A DNA stretch of 64,000 nt. Origin: Scortum barcoo (Eukaryota; Chordata; Actinopteri; Centrarchiformes; Terapontidae). Below are positions 13,601-26,900 of the stretch, one piece after another; within the stretch, counting starts at the first letter, position 1; each line of letters opens with the position of its first letter. The position numbers and the translations under genes are program-made. The notes under the pieces were generated by a model. The model did no database searches. It worked only from the letters and a program-made list of their open reading frames with translations, and was not told the origin of the DNA. The stretch spans positions 21,460,085 through 21,524,084 of the forward strand of contig CM041546.1 in assembly GCA_023238725.1 (NCBI GenBank). The letters run 5' to 3'.

Positions 13601-16079
13601 TGTGAGGAAAGAGAGAGCAGACCACAGAGCAAAAACAAAAAAAAAAAATGAAGGAAAGAAAGAAAGCAGTGGAGGAAAGAGGGGCGTGGACAATCCCACA
13701 AGGTCAGAGTGATGTCCAGTCTTTTGTTTTCAGCGGTGAGATCAGTGGCCTGTGCAGCCGCGAGGGGACAGGCAGAGTATCTGGCGGCCTGGCAGGAACA
13801 GATGTTCTTACACAATGAACATGCACTTGGCTGGTTGCTTATTCACTAAAAGTCAAGGGGCCGACTTCCCCTTTTTTGGAAACAAAGAAAAATAAAGCAA
13901 AGAGTCACAGCTTTCCACCTGTAGGCCTGTATCGGCGACGATTGTTGCTGAGGTAATCAGGCTCACACACAGCATGATTTACGTCCTGCTAAAGATAGCC
14001 TACATCCATACAGCAGATGAACAGCTATTTATGGGCATGATAATATGTTAAAGTTGCACATAATCCTAGTGTGCGTTTGTGTGTGTGCAGGATTTTCCTA
14101 TTTTTTTTAAGAGGTCAAACACTCAACACTTTTTTTCTTTTTTTAAAAAAACCATCAGGAGTAGGTGGCCCTATTTTCTCTACTCAAACAAGGAGCATGA
14201 TACTTCAAGTTCTTCTTTCTTTTTATTCAAAACTGGACATAACGTGTCAGGGGATTTTTTCCCCCCTTTTCCTGTTAATTATCTACACACTCACCAAACA
14301 ATAATAGCCGTTCAAGTGGTGGAATTAATTGAAAAATGTGACATGGAAAATTGTTTTTTTCCAACGCAACCATATGTACATTGATAATAGTGGGAACACT
14401 AAGTTGTGGTGCATCAGATGGAAATACAATTCCATGAGTTTTCCATTACCTCCTACTCATATGTCATGCTGTCAGTTTGTACATCTTGTCCTAATGAGAT
14501 AAACATTAACACAAATTCCTTTTTTGGTCTTGCACATCTAAAAAGTCTTGATATTCCACAAGCAGCATGACCAGATGGTACCCTGTGGGATTAATTTATA
14601 TTCAGTGACCATGATAGTATAATCAGTTAACCAACACAAATAAATACAATGTTTATGTTACATTTAAACTCTCTAGTTCTTTCTTTATTTTAACACACAG
14701 TTCTGCCCCCCAATGGTCTGTATTCCATATACAGGGTGCCTTTTTGTGCCAATTGAAAACATCAGTTCTCCTGAGTTCCTGTCATTGTCAGCGCATGAAA
14801 GAGATGTTATCAATACCTTCACCGGATCCATAAACACCCGAGCACAAACATTTAAAATGAGAAAACCACGCTGTGTGCATTTCTGCGTGGGTGTGTGAGC
14901 TGCCTTTCGGTGGGAATGTAAGGTCAGTTTAAAGTGTTAGGCAGAATATCCACCACATGGGTATACCAATTTGCCAGGAGCCGTCAACTCATTCCGGTCC
15001 AAACGAGATCTGAGTAAAACACAGAGTCTTTCAGGCGGTCGAGACCGGTAACACAGTCCTAAACGGGGGCCGTCAGCACAGTCAGCTCGTTGGGATCTCC
15101 AGGATTATTGGCCCATAAATTATCAAAGCCATTCATAACTCATTGCCTCCCTCTGCTGGTGTTAATGAACAGTAGAGTTTTACAACGCGCCTTGAACCCC
15201 CTCGAAAAATCAGTTGTGAGTGCAAAACTAACATATCACACTTTATGATATCTTTATGTCTGACACTGCAAGGAGACTTAAACTATGTCACGGGTGAGTT
15301 TATAGTCAGCTTATCAGACAGTATTTTATGGTATTTTTTATTTCCTAAGGTATTAGTAATATTACAGTAATATCTCTACAGGTGCTTTATGTGTCGCTGG
15401 CAATCAATACTGAGTTTCATACACTTTGCAGTGTTTACTCTCTTATAGTAGCACCTGAACCTTGATGATGTTCCTCTTGGGAATTACAGCATAATACTTA
15501 ATTACAGAGTAGATGTAATTACTATATTATTCTTATAACATTCTTATATTTCCTATAGAAAATCTTAGGTTTTGCTGTGACATTATATCGCTCTATTTTC
15601 ACAATGGTTGTTAAAGACAATGACTCTTTAATGTGGTGTGTTGAATGGATGTGCATAGCCTTGATAATGTGTAAAGACCATTAAAAACAAAATTAATAGG
15701 ATCAAACTATCCTTTATCAATATCTCAAAATGTCACCAACCTGCCCCCCTCGCTTTTTTATGATGTTCACTTAATTTTTTTTGTTTTTTAAGTTTTTGAC
15801 AGCCAATTTACTGTTGTATACATGAGTGCTGCAGGACTGCAGGGAACAAATTAACAATGGGCCCATATTAATTGCATTGTTTTCATTTTGACAGATGTCA
15901 GACAGAGCAGGTAACCCAATGCAGTACCCACCTGTAAGGCTTTATCATTTCAGTTTTGAACGTGCTGTAGCCATGCATATTTCTAAATACTTTGCTATTT
16001 GTTAAAAGTTACGGTGTCACAAACCAGCAGACACACAATAACGCTATTTGGGGCCCTTGACAGTCTAACAACACTAGAT

Positions 16080-16280
16080 TTAGCTCTAACTAATGTATTA
16101 TTTATTATCTCTATTCCATTTTGTTTTATAATTTATATTTTATATTTTTGTTGCTTGTGTATTTTTTCTCTCTAAATATTTTTGAGCATTGTTGTAGAGA
16201 GCCTGTGACTTCATAATTTATTTACTCCAATTACTTGTTATGTACATGACAATAAAGTTTTGCATCTTGAATCTTATAAT
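16080..16280 (+). repeat. Possible 3' tail of an old retroelement
   Basis: The stretch ends with GACAATAAAGTTTTGCATC followed by TTGAATCTTA, preceded by a T/A-rich segment with AGAGCCTGTGACTTC. This resembles the 3' ends of fish non-LTR retroelements, which commonly finish in a 'gacaataaag...ttgaatcttgaa' string. It is short and diverged, and could be coincidental. Confidence 0.35.
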
Positions 16281-16439
16281 ATATTACATATTTATGTTTC
16301 TAACATATATTTTAAGGAAGGGTGGTCACAATAATGCAGCCACATCATTTGAGAAAGGGAGTATAAAGACACTGGCCTCGACCACATACCTACATATTAT
16401 AAACATTTAATTCATTAGTTATTCCTAATAATGGAGTAA

Positions 16440-16621
16440 CTCCCTCATCTGTTGTTTCCCGTGTACCTGGGGCTGCACGTACAGTGAAGCAGGCGGTAGA
16501 TGTCTCCCTACTCCGTGCAGCTGCGCCTCTTCTCGGGCTGCGGCGCTCGTCCGCAAACGAGCCGAGTCGCCATTTTGAAAAGCAGGTCGTTCACAGCACA
16601 CCCGCCCCGAGTACTGGAACT
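16440..16621 (+). promoter_or_regulatory. CpG-rich, TATA-less promoter / 5' UTR of znf236
   Basis: GC and CpG density rise sharply here from the AT-rich flank and stay high through about 17120, the pattern of a CpG-island promoter. No TATA box is visible. A GTCGCCATTTTGAAA segment near 16566-16580 contains a CCATTTTG string reminiscent of YY1-type core sites found near TATA-less start sites. The true transcription start is not determinable from sequence. An upstream ATG at 16500 opens a 49-codon reading frame that ends at 16649, overlapping the main start codon out of frame. Confidence 0.45.
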
Positions 16622-16673
16622 ATGCCGCGGGGCCGGCCTCGCAAACTGAGAGTTAAAAGCAGCGACGAGACAG
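16622..16673 (+). CDS. znf236: znf236 exon 1 (coding part): start codon and AT-hook-like motif
   Basis: Encodes residues 1-17. It starts MPRGRPRKLR, in which RGRPRK is an AT-hook core (GRP flanked by basic residues). The ATG is preceded by A at -3, the first ATG in this frame; the frame is open further upstream but only from a GTG at 16484. The donor CAG|GTAACA leaves phase 1, matching exon 2. Spacing inside a CpG-rich block supports a first exon. No homology support for these few residues is available from sequence alone. Confidence 0.65.
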
Positions 16674-19600
16674 GTAACAAGCACCAAAACGCAACGAATA
16701 AAAAATACAGACCGTGGGCTGTCCAAATAAGCCGCTATTATTTGGGCAAACCCCTCTGTATCTTTTATAATAACACTTCAATGTGGTGTATATAGTCCCC
16801 GGATATAGTATTGCGGGTGGGCTTTGCTTTGTGCGGCGAAGGAGTGATTGAGGCGGAATGATATTAATAACATCTCGGTGCCTCTTCTTATTGGCTTCCA
16901 GTCTAAATTGGTGTCCGTGGGGAGAAGAGCTGCGGTGCGGCGTCCCCTCAGTCAATCTGCAGCTCTCTGTCCACCAAATCTTTTCTTTATTACTAATTCG
17001 TCGTTAGCTTGTTGTTGCTAGCTAGCCCCCTCTGCTACCATTAGCTCGGAGGCTAACGCGACAGAGCGCTGTCCATTGTTTTTGTGATGTTGCGAGTCCG
17101 TCCAGGTGCTGATGGACCAGCTGTGTGTGTGTGGTCAGGGCAAGCGGTCACAACGACTAAATGACATGACCTGAGCAGGTGTTTATATGTAGATTTTTTT
17201 CTCTGTTATCTTCATGCATGCAGTGTGTTAGCATGTTGGTGTGATAACAGGAGCTCCGTATTTAGCGTGTTTACCATGACGCGGTAGTAAACTTGAACGG
17301 TGCTCGGTGCTGCAGGTGGATGCTGTATGACCACAACATAGGGTCGTATTTTAGTTGCACTGACACTAAACACTTAAAAACACATGTCCTGTAAAGCAGT
17401 CACAGTGTCAGCAGTGTGTGTGTGTGTGTGACAGCCAGAGTGGGCGTGTGGGAGCAAACTGTTGAACACCAACATCACACGATCACACACATCATGAATA
17501 AAGCCTCTTTTCTCCACATAAGACTGGAAATGAAACCAAAAATGATAAAACAGTATCCCTCGTCGTTTTTATTATTTATAAATAAAGTGAAACTTTATTT
17601 TACCCGAAATTTTTACCCCCATCATGAACACATACCTTTAGAAATACAATGAAGATTGTTATTTTAGTCAGTATGATTGTCTAAAGCTAATGTCCATCCT
17701 GACAGGGAAATACAACCACTTGCGGAATATCACTGTGTATTTTTTGAATATTTTAATAGTTAAATTTAAAGATACTGGAGCTTGTAAAAATACAAGTGGC
17801 TCAATTCAGACCTATTGTCCTCATCAACCTTAAATAACAGCTCATATTCACTGTTGTATTGTACAGTTAATACATTATATGGGCCCCAGAAAGAATAGTA
17901 GCCAAAGCAACAAATAACAGGGATCCCAGTCATGGCAGTACCTCTAAAAGTGATGAAATGAAAAACCATCCCATGTCAGAATAGATTTTCTTTGGGATGG
18001 ATGTGCTGAAACTATCATATTCCACTTCATTCTCAATCTCCTTTAAGTGTCTACACCCCACTGAATTCATATGGATGCCAAGTCATAACGTGTGTGTAAC
18101 GTAATATGCCACCACACCATCATCTACCATTACTTTGAAATTCCCAAGAGAGGACTCTCACGTAAGATGGTGTGTAAATAAAAATACTCTTAGGATGCAA
18201 ATCTGTGGTTTTAGACTGTTTGAAGCATAAAGCCACTGAACACCTGCTGTGTAATTGAAGAGGCTGAAATGCACTGTATCATATCTACTTCAGCTATTCT
18301 TGCCGGGAAAATATCCTTTGAACAAAATTAGATATAGGAGATGCTGAAGTGTTCTCTCCCGTGCTTCTCATCAGACGCAGATGAAAGTAAGACGGAAAAC
18401 TTCAGCGATGGAGAGCTCAAGGACAAGAAGTGCACGATATGCTCCCAGATCTTTACCACTGAGAGCCAGCTGCAGAAGCATCTCCGCGAACACGAGATCA
18501 ACGATAAGGTGAGCTCAGCGTGCTGAGGGTCGGCACTCGTAGCCATAAGAAGGCATTGAACAGGTTTCGACTTTAATTTGGAAAAAGTCAGAAGAGCACT
18601 CTTGCTTTCTCTCACCAGCACTCGTATTTGTATATTTCGTACAATTCCACACATTCAGATCTTGAATCTGGCCAATATAACCACATCCATGATCACTGGT
18701 AGCGGCCCAGTACAACCACACTTTTACTACTGGCCTTCAAAAAGCTCCACTGCAACTGATTTAAGTGATTTAGATTTAGACATGGTCTCTCAAACTAAGT
18801 GTTTCTTGAGTATTTACTTAATTTTATTTCCAGAGAGATGTTCTGTATTTCACCTTTTTGACCTTCAGTTTGCTGGAGAAGGCTCATATTTAGTGTGTGT
18901 CTATCAACCATGAAGTTCAGGGAGATGCTGTCATGCAGCTCCATGTCAGGCACCACAGGATGTACCAGAGCATTTGTCACAGTGCAGCTCCAGAGACTTT
19001 ATGGAGGACGGAGGTGAAAGCATTCAAATCCTTACTGGAGCAGTGAGCTGCATCTTGAAGTAGCTGACCTGTTGTGGATACCTTCATAAAGCAACAACAA
19101 ACACTTAGCACTTTGTGAGTAGAGGAAACTCTCCACCTGACTCCTCCACCTGAGTCTGGTGCAGCTGAAGATCATAACTAACCTGCTGTAGTCAACCACA
19201 ACGGCCACAGGTTGAATTTGTGCCAAGCTGGGGGCTTAGCATCAATGCTGGTGTCCTGGATTTTTCAGCTCAGGTGATTTCCCACAATGCAGAAGTATAA
19301 AGCTGCCTTAGATGCCATTGTTTGTTTGTTGTTGGCACAAGTCTCAGCTTAGTCTGCCAGTTGCAATATTTGATGCCAGCTGCTTCCAAAGCTTCTGGAC
19401 TTTTACCAGCAGCATGGAGGACTTTATCTTTCATTTATTTTATTAATACAGAACACATCTGAGCTTCCTTATGTAAAATGACATTAAAGCCACAACATTT
19501 TGTATCACCATATGTTTTCGGTTAACACGGTGTTCACTAATATTGAAGCATCAGTTGAGCTGATTGAAGGAACTGCTGCTGTAAAATAAGGCCGGATGCT

Positions 19601-22600
19601 GATGTCTCGTGCCAGGTCTGGAGCGCAAAAGCACAATGTGTTCAATAAGAACTATTGTCGAAGTGCAAGGGTACAGTTTGACTCCTGGATGAATGAAATC
19701 TGGAAGATTTTTGGTACTTCTTAAAGTGATTAAACTTATTTGATAAGTCTGAGTTCAGTACGTGTGAATGGCTGCCTCAGGGGATTTGCTGTGAGCCATT
19801 CCAGGGAAAACATACAGTTACTTCTACTGCGTTGCATTGTCCCCCCGCCCCTCCCCCCAGGTTGGGTCCCTCCCTCTGCGGTGCCCACTTACTTTTCTTA
19901 AATAGCACGGTAAATGTTACACCTCCGTCTCATCACAGATGTTGAATCACAGCCGCAATTTCCTCTGTGTAGTGTTTAGTTTACTGGCCAATAATAGTAA
20001 AGCGGCCTCTGTGGCCTTTTGTTTGAATTTCCACCCTCCCCCTTTCCATTTTTATTTTACGTAGATCATCCTAAAATACATTGCACAAACTCAAAAACAT
20101 TCACATCCACTCACCAGCGGAGTCACAGGGTTCTGCTATCTGTTCAGTCCATGCTCTGTAATGTAATGTATGATTGATCATGAGGTAAGGTGCTGTGTGA
20201 AGGACGTTCCTGCACTCACAGAGGTGCAGTATGACGATGTGTTTACACTTTTTGGTGGCTGCTTGTCGGGCGGGGGGGGTCAATTTGTGTTGGGAACTTA
20301 TTAGTCCAAGGAGCAACAGATGTTTATAATAGTGCATGTCTTTAAAAGAACACAGAGTAAATGGACATTAAGTGATGCTGAGTAATGAAGGCGTTTGCAG
20401 TTGTAATAATTGTCTAGTTAGTTAGTCTCCCCTTTTAAAATCCATCTACGTGCTTTCTTTCTCGCTGTCTCTCTCTCTCACTCGCACACACATTACATAC
20501 ATATTGACAGGAGCTAGGTCCTTCACTGCATGCTGTTAACATGAACGTTGGAGTAAGGAAAACTTCTATCAGTCCCCCATGCGGTCTCTTGGCCAACTCT
20601 CCTGGCGTGAAAAGGCGATAACAGGACCCCGCTTCACTTTGTTTGCAGCTCGCACCTGTACTTGTGGGTCATTTCAATTTCAAGGCCACTATCTTCACTT
20701 ACGTAGGCATTCTCTCCAGGCTGAGGAGCAGTAGCCTCAGGGTCTGCCACTGCGAGTAAGACTCACCGGCGTCAGCGTTGCTCTCGGCCTTCACCGCATT
20801 CAGAAAGTAGTCTGGAATTAAGTCAGTCAGCTCCTCTAATAGAAATGGAATTTAATATTGGGGCCATTTCTGCCTCATGGGAAATCATTTTTTATGTTGT
20901 CTGGTACTATTCTATGCCTGTATATCACAGAGTTTTTTTCTGTCTCATTCTATTTCTCCTTCTCTCTCAAGCTGAGACACCAAAAAAGCAAAGATTACGT
21001 GCATTTTAAACATTGTCTATGATTAGAGGATAAAGGGATGTATTGTGTTTTAACACGCCTGCTGCTTTGCAGATGTTCCTCCGTGATTCTAAGGGACACT
21101 TGTTATTAAGTACGACAGTGGGGAGAGCATGGGGAGAAAGATTTCCTGGCTTGCAGTAAAAGTGGTTGCTTAAGTCAATTAAGGCAGCGCATTGATTGAG
21201 GTCCTGTAGGGACTCTCTCTGTCTCCACCAAAGTGAGAATTAACAGCAACAAAGACTGGATCGCAGGGAGAGTTGTCTGAGATCTTTTGCACTCGCATTA
21301 TTCATTCCTTTCTTCAACTTTTCTCCTCTCTCTCTCCCCCGCAGCCTCATCGATGTGACCAGTGCCCACAGACGTTTAACGTGGAGTTCAACCTCACACT
21401 CCACAAGTCCACGCACACCACCTCCGACTTCACCTGCCCTGTTTGCAATAAAAAGTTCTCCCGCATCGCCAGCCTCAAATCTCACATCATGCTGCACGAG
21501 AAAGAGGAGGTTAGTGAGCCGAGCAATCAAACATAAAACAAGTATTAAGTGTCATTTACTACCCGTCAGGAAGAGCTTTATTTAGCTCATTTTGTCTCCT
21601 CTTCCACCTCTGCCCGCCACACACACGCAGAATTTAATCTGTGTGGAGTGTGGAGATGAGTTCGTTCTTCAGAGCCAGCTCTCTTTACACCTGGAGGATC
21701 ACCGCAAGGAGCTGTCGGGCATCAAGGTCTACACCTGCAAGACCTGCGACAAGGAGTTCAAGACGTCTGCACACCTCAAGGAGCACATGAAGAGTCACGT
21801 CAAGATGAGGTCAGGCGGGGCCACACGTGCTGATTTATTTCATTTGGTCGAGGCTGCTTGAGGTCGAAAGGGAATCAAGAAGCTATGGAAAAAACCTACG
21901 AGGATCTTGTCTGGGCAGTACATACTTTAAAATCCATGATTTTAAACTATTAATTGACAGTGATGATATTTGGGGTTTGTGGCTGCCCACAGTCAGTGTT
22001 TTACGTTACACATAATTTTATTTTTCGGCCAAAATGAACGACAAGGAGGCAGTGTGCGCGTGAGTCGTGGAGACGTCCGAAACAGCAGTTAGATTATCAA
22101 GATACTCTTTCCGGTAGGGGCAGAGTTTAAGGTTTCATTGCAGAGTTCACAGAAAGAGGCAGATTATTTTAGGAACATCCTTGATTGCACATAAATTATT
22201 TTATCCGGTCATTTTAGTGGTGAAAAGTATTCAGGAGCTTTGGTCAGGAACGGAGCTCCATCAAAATGTAATGAGATCTGATATTTTCTAAAAGCTTTTA
22301 TTGACTGTATAAGGACTTGCACAGTCTGCCATGGCCGGAACAGAAAATTGGAGTTTTTGTACATCCTCATTAATTTTTCATGAACTGAATGCACACGGCA
22401 GGCACTTTTTCATTTGCATACATAAATGCCTAAATAAGCCTGTACAAGGGCAACAAGCCCCCAGTGCTGCGTGCAAAAGCTTTATAGGCTATTACCAGTG
22501 GAAGGTAAACATTAGAGCCAAGGTGGAAAAAGAGCCTTGCAAAGAACAGCAGCAGCAGCCGAAGCTTTGGAGGATATCGTTACTGTATTTAATGCTTTAT

Positions 22601-23945
22601 CAATGCAAAAACTGTGCATGTGGAACTTAAAGACTTGGTTTGAGCTGAAACTTGAAACCAAATAATATTAGTCAATATAATGGACGTGCAAGGGGGCAGA
22701 CAGTACAGAAAACAACCGACATGGTGCCATAGATACATTGTGTACAAATAAAGCATGTAACTGTATATTGTAACACTAAACTCTGCAATACAAAAACGCC
22801 ACTGTGTGCTTTGTGAAACTGAAAATGCATTGTATTATAAAGTAAATCTAGTGGAATCTCCAACTAGATATTCATTCCACTTCATCCATAAACAGAAGTA
22901 TAAAACTAGTTTGAAGAACTTGAATTTTGAAAGCACTGTTTTGTGGAGAAGGAGAAATTCTATTTCATGTAGGAATAAATGGTCCAAAAATGAAATGAAT
23001 TTGAACATTACAGCAGTTCCAATCACTTGAACAATTTATCTGACCTTTACCTTTACCTACAGCACATTTTTTTTTCAAAAGTAGGAAATGCAACAAAAAG
23101 AATTCATGGTTTAAAAAAACACAACCTGATCTTTCTTTTTTAACTCCTTCCACAGGCCGCTCAACTCTAGCTCCAGAAACTACAAGAAAAACATTGATCG
23201 CAGCGGGTTCACAAACAGCTGCCATCACTGCGGAAAGGCTTTCAAAAAGCCCAGCCAGCTTGTTAGGCACATACGAATACACACAGGTGAGTGAAAAGAG
23301 GGATGACACGTTCAGGCCACATTGATCTAATGCACATGTAATGATCCCTGCTCCGACACCTGAAGTGGATGTTTGCTGAAGTGTGGGCGGGCTCTGTCAC
23401 CAGGTTGTGAATTGTGGCGCCTCCCATTCCAGTGTTACAGGTTGTGGGCGCAGCAGGTGTGTGGGCCATGGTGGCACAGAGTGGGCAGTTTGATTTGTTG
23501 ACTTGAGTTTTTTAATGGCCTCTAAGTTTTATTCTCGGCAGTATTATATAACTGTCTGGAGTTTGTCTTTCAAACTGTAAAAGTTTTATCTCAATTAAAT
23601 GACTCCACAATATTACACCACCAACTTCTTAGCAGTTAGCTGTGTTTACCCTCCCCTTTTTGAGACAGTTTGTTACTGAGCTGCCACACAGACACGTGTG
23701 GTTAGGCTTTCGATACGTCTGCTTAAATTGTAATATTTTTGTGTGGATGTGCGCTTGCTCTGTCGTCTGGCTTCAGGTAACGTAGCCAGCAGCTCCCACC
23801 CACATGTTGTTTACACATCACCCACATGTTAATTTGTTTGGCTGGCTGGCTGGTTGGATGACTAATGGCGGATGGAGTTGATGCCTCTGTGCTCCGAATC
23901 TCAAACAGCTCTTAAGCTGATGAGGTGAAGAGTCGCTTTGGGAGG

Positions 23946-23990
<45 letters not shown>

Positions 23991-26900
23991 TTATGCCTTA
24001 TTCTCTATCTGTGACGCACAGAAGAGTGGATAAGGGTATTTGTGTCATCTTTATTTAGGCCTGAAATCACACCAGAGACGGCCTTACGTTGGTTCAATGG
24101 TGACAAAATTGTATAGTTATATTGGTACAAAATGATGTATTTTCATATATCATTCATATTAGAGGTTGAATCGACTGAATGAAAAACTGATTTAATGGAT
24201 TTGTTAAGGATTTTAAAAGCTGGAGACAACCATGTGTTCTTTTCTGTGTAAAAGTATTAAATGGCTTAAAGATACAAACAGACATGATGATGTGGGCAAG
24301 ATGTGTAAAACAATATATGATAGATGGCAAAATGCAAGCCGTTGAGTCAGTAATCTTTTAAAAGTAAATGCTTCTGCTTGAAGAAATAAATTGCAAATCC
24401 CCACCCACTGTCATCAGCCTCAAAACCTGCTGAAGTAATGTGATTTTAACAAATTAGAGAGCAATAAGTGAGGATATCTTAAAGACGCCTGCAGTATGTA
24501 CGCCTAGCCCGAACTGTTTCCTTTAGATTGTAGAAGCTGCAGTTAAGTCAAACTGTCATCAGTGTGTCCGGCATCCCGATGGTGCCCACTGGACCTGCGT
24601 TTGACCTGGCCTCGTGCTTCCCTTTCAGGCGAGAGGCCCTACAAGTGCTCACACTGCGGCAAAGCGTTCAACCAGAAGGTGGTGCTGCAGACTCACATGG
24701 TGAGACACACTGGAGAGAAACCTCACCTCTGCATGTTCTGCCCCGCTTCCTTCTCCCAGAAGGGAAACCTGCACTCCCACGTTCAGAGAGTTCATTCTGA
24801 GGTAGGCGCACACTTCCTCCTGTCTGAAAGCGAAATAATCAAACACTCAGATTTACTACCTCAAAAATACTGTATCATAAACATGTGTGATGTGATGGCA
24901 CATGTGATCAGATAGCTGTGTGTTGCTGCAATAAAATAAGCTACTAAACAATGAATAGAGCTGTTATTAAAATTCTATATAAAAGTTTGTAGTCTTCCTC
25001 TAAATTCTCCCCATATTTTTCCATCCACATCTTGATCAGCTTGTGATTTAAATGAAACAAAGGGCTTGCCGTCAGTGTTCTTGCAATGTTGGAGGACTGA
25101 AAATGATGTCTTAAAATAAATTTGTAGTGATAATTGTGTCAAGCAGCCACTTGCGTCAGACAGCCATCACTTGAATCTGCCCCAAATCTGTTTGTGATGT
25201 AGCAGCAATTAGAGAGAAATCCTACTGATTTGTTTCCAGTGTAATAACACCAGAGACGATGCTCTCTGTCAGTAATTTTCATTCTTTTCATCTTTCAGCT
25301 TTTGTCATCTGCCAAAGAACAAGTGAAACATAAATGAAATGAAATTAATTTTGTTATGTTGTGTGTGTTTTGGGAATTCCTAGAAATGCTCATCTTTGAC
25401 AAGGTGGAGACTAATTGCTGAGGTTACATCACTTATATAACCTCAGTAATCAGTATTATATATTTTTGGCATAAGTGAAAAACACCGTGGAAGACTTTTT
25501 AAAGGGGATTTTAGCTGCGTGAAGTCTGATAAATTTTCTTCCCAAGTTTTGTTACCAGACCTCTGTGGCCTGCTCCCAGTCTTTGCTCCAGGCTAGAAAC
25601 TTGATGCCACATTAAGCCACTACTCGTATTAAAAAAACTGAATCTTGGACCAAACTGTCAGAGGTTGAGTTGCATCGTGGGTAATGTAGGCACCCGCTTA
25701 TGGCAAGGAAGAAGAGTGTGTGGAGGAAAAAAGACCAGCGTGTCTCTGGTTCTGCTGCTTCAGTTTCATATCATTTTTTCACATTGTTTATTGTGAGTTG
25801 GACAGTGTGAAAAGTGGACTGCATCCTTCCTCAGTGAGTTTAGGAAAAGTGTGATTTTCAGTCTCGAGAGCAAGTTTGATAGCTGTGAAGGTGTACAAAA
25901 TTGTCACAGTTCTTGGTTTCTGTTCACAGGGAAAAAGAGTGAGAGAGTGGCTAGTGCTTTTAATTTGAGGTGACTGCTGATAGTCTAGTATTTGTTGTTT
26001 GGATGCAAAGCTCCCTGTCTTCATCAAGAGGAGAGAAGGAAACAATATACTAGTAAAATAAAAAAAGACTGCTGAATGGTTATGGGCTTATGCATACATT
26101 TGACTTGTTATTTCAGCCTTTCATCACAAATATCACATACTAGACTTTTCATGCTGTCCACCTGGTTTTGTTAATTCAGTATCATTTCTTTTATTCCGTC
26201 TGTTGTCCTAGATATGTTGGTTTCCTTTCTGTACACCTCCTTCGGTCATGCACGAAATTGCCAGCCCTCCTGCTCGCTGCTTGTTACATTCACTGCAGCA
26301 GTACACCTTGCCATATTGTTGTGTCAGAGAGGGAATGAGGTGAAATTGCAGCCCTTTGTTCCTCATTTGGTTCCTCTCCTTTGTGCGCACTTCGCAACAA
26401 CCAATTTTAAAGAGCCCTCCTGTTTTATCCATCCTAATTTAGCCTGGACTTCGGTCTCTAACGGTGCTCTGTCACCGTGGTCACTTCCTCTTAGTCCCAA
26501 ACTGTGGTTGCCAGGTCGAGGGAGTTGTACACATCAAAGTCCTCCCATGTCCGTGTTTTGACAGATAATGAATTCTCCTGTGTGTGTCTGTGTGTGTGTG
26601 GGTGTCCTTTTTGTAGGGTTTGTTAACAGAGCTCATTAATGGATGGAGTGGTAGTGGTGGGAGTAGCTCCTAGTCAGTGATTGCTTCCAATAATGTGGCT
26701 ACAGTCTGGGCTGGGTCAGCTTTCTGGCAACCTGATTGTGAAGCAGCACAATGGTGTCCATCACAGGAGGTGCAGTGGGTCCCCCATCAGTGGATGTGCC
26801 TCAGTGTTAAGCGCTGGTGTGTATTTTAGCAAAAAGCTAATAAAGCCTTAAAGTATAAAAGGGGCTTTGTGCTGGGACACCAAGGCACCACGCTCATTTG

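Larger units (their letters stand above)
1..16440. other. Gene-free upstream region, mostly unique AT-rich DNA with simple repeats
   Basis: I find no coding exon here on either strand. Open frames are short and dominated by translated microsatellites (runs of Ser, Pro, Val/Cys or His/Thr), with no recognisable domain and no chain of splice-compatible exons. The region holds many low-complexity tracts (listed separately), one diverged interspersed repeat near 8175-8810 and what may be the 3' tail of an old retroelement near 16080-16280. It probably represents the intergenic flank upstream of the zinc-finger gene; regulatory elements could be present but cannot be demonstrated from one sequence. 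Confidence 0.6.

Noticed and set aside
16484..16621. N-terminal extension of znf236 upstream of the ATG at 16622
   Set aside because: The frame is open but its 5' limit is a GTG, not an ATG; the first in-frame ATG is 16622.
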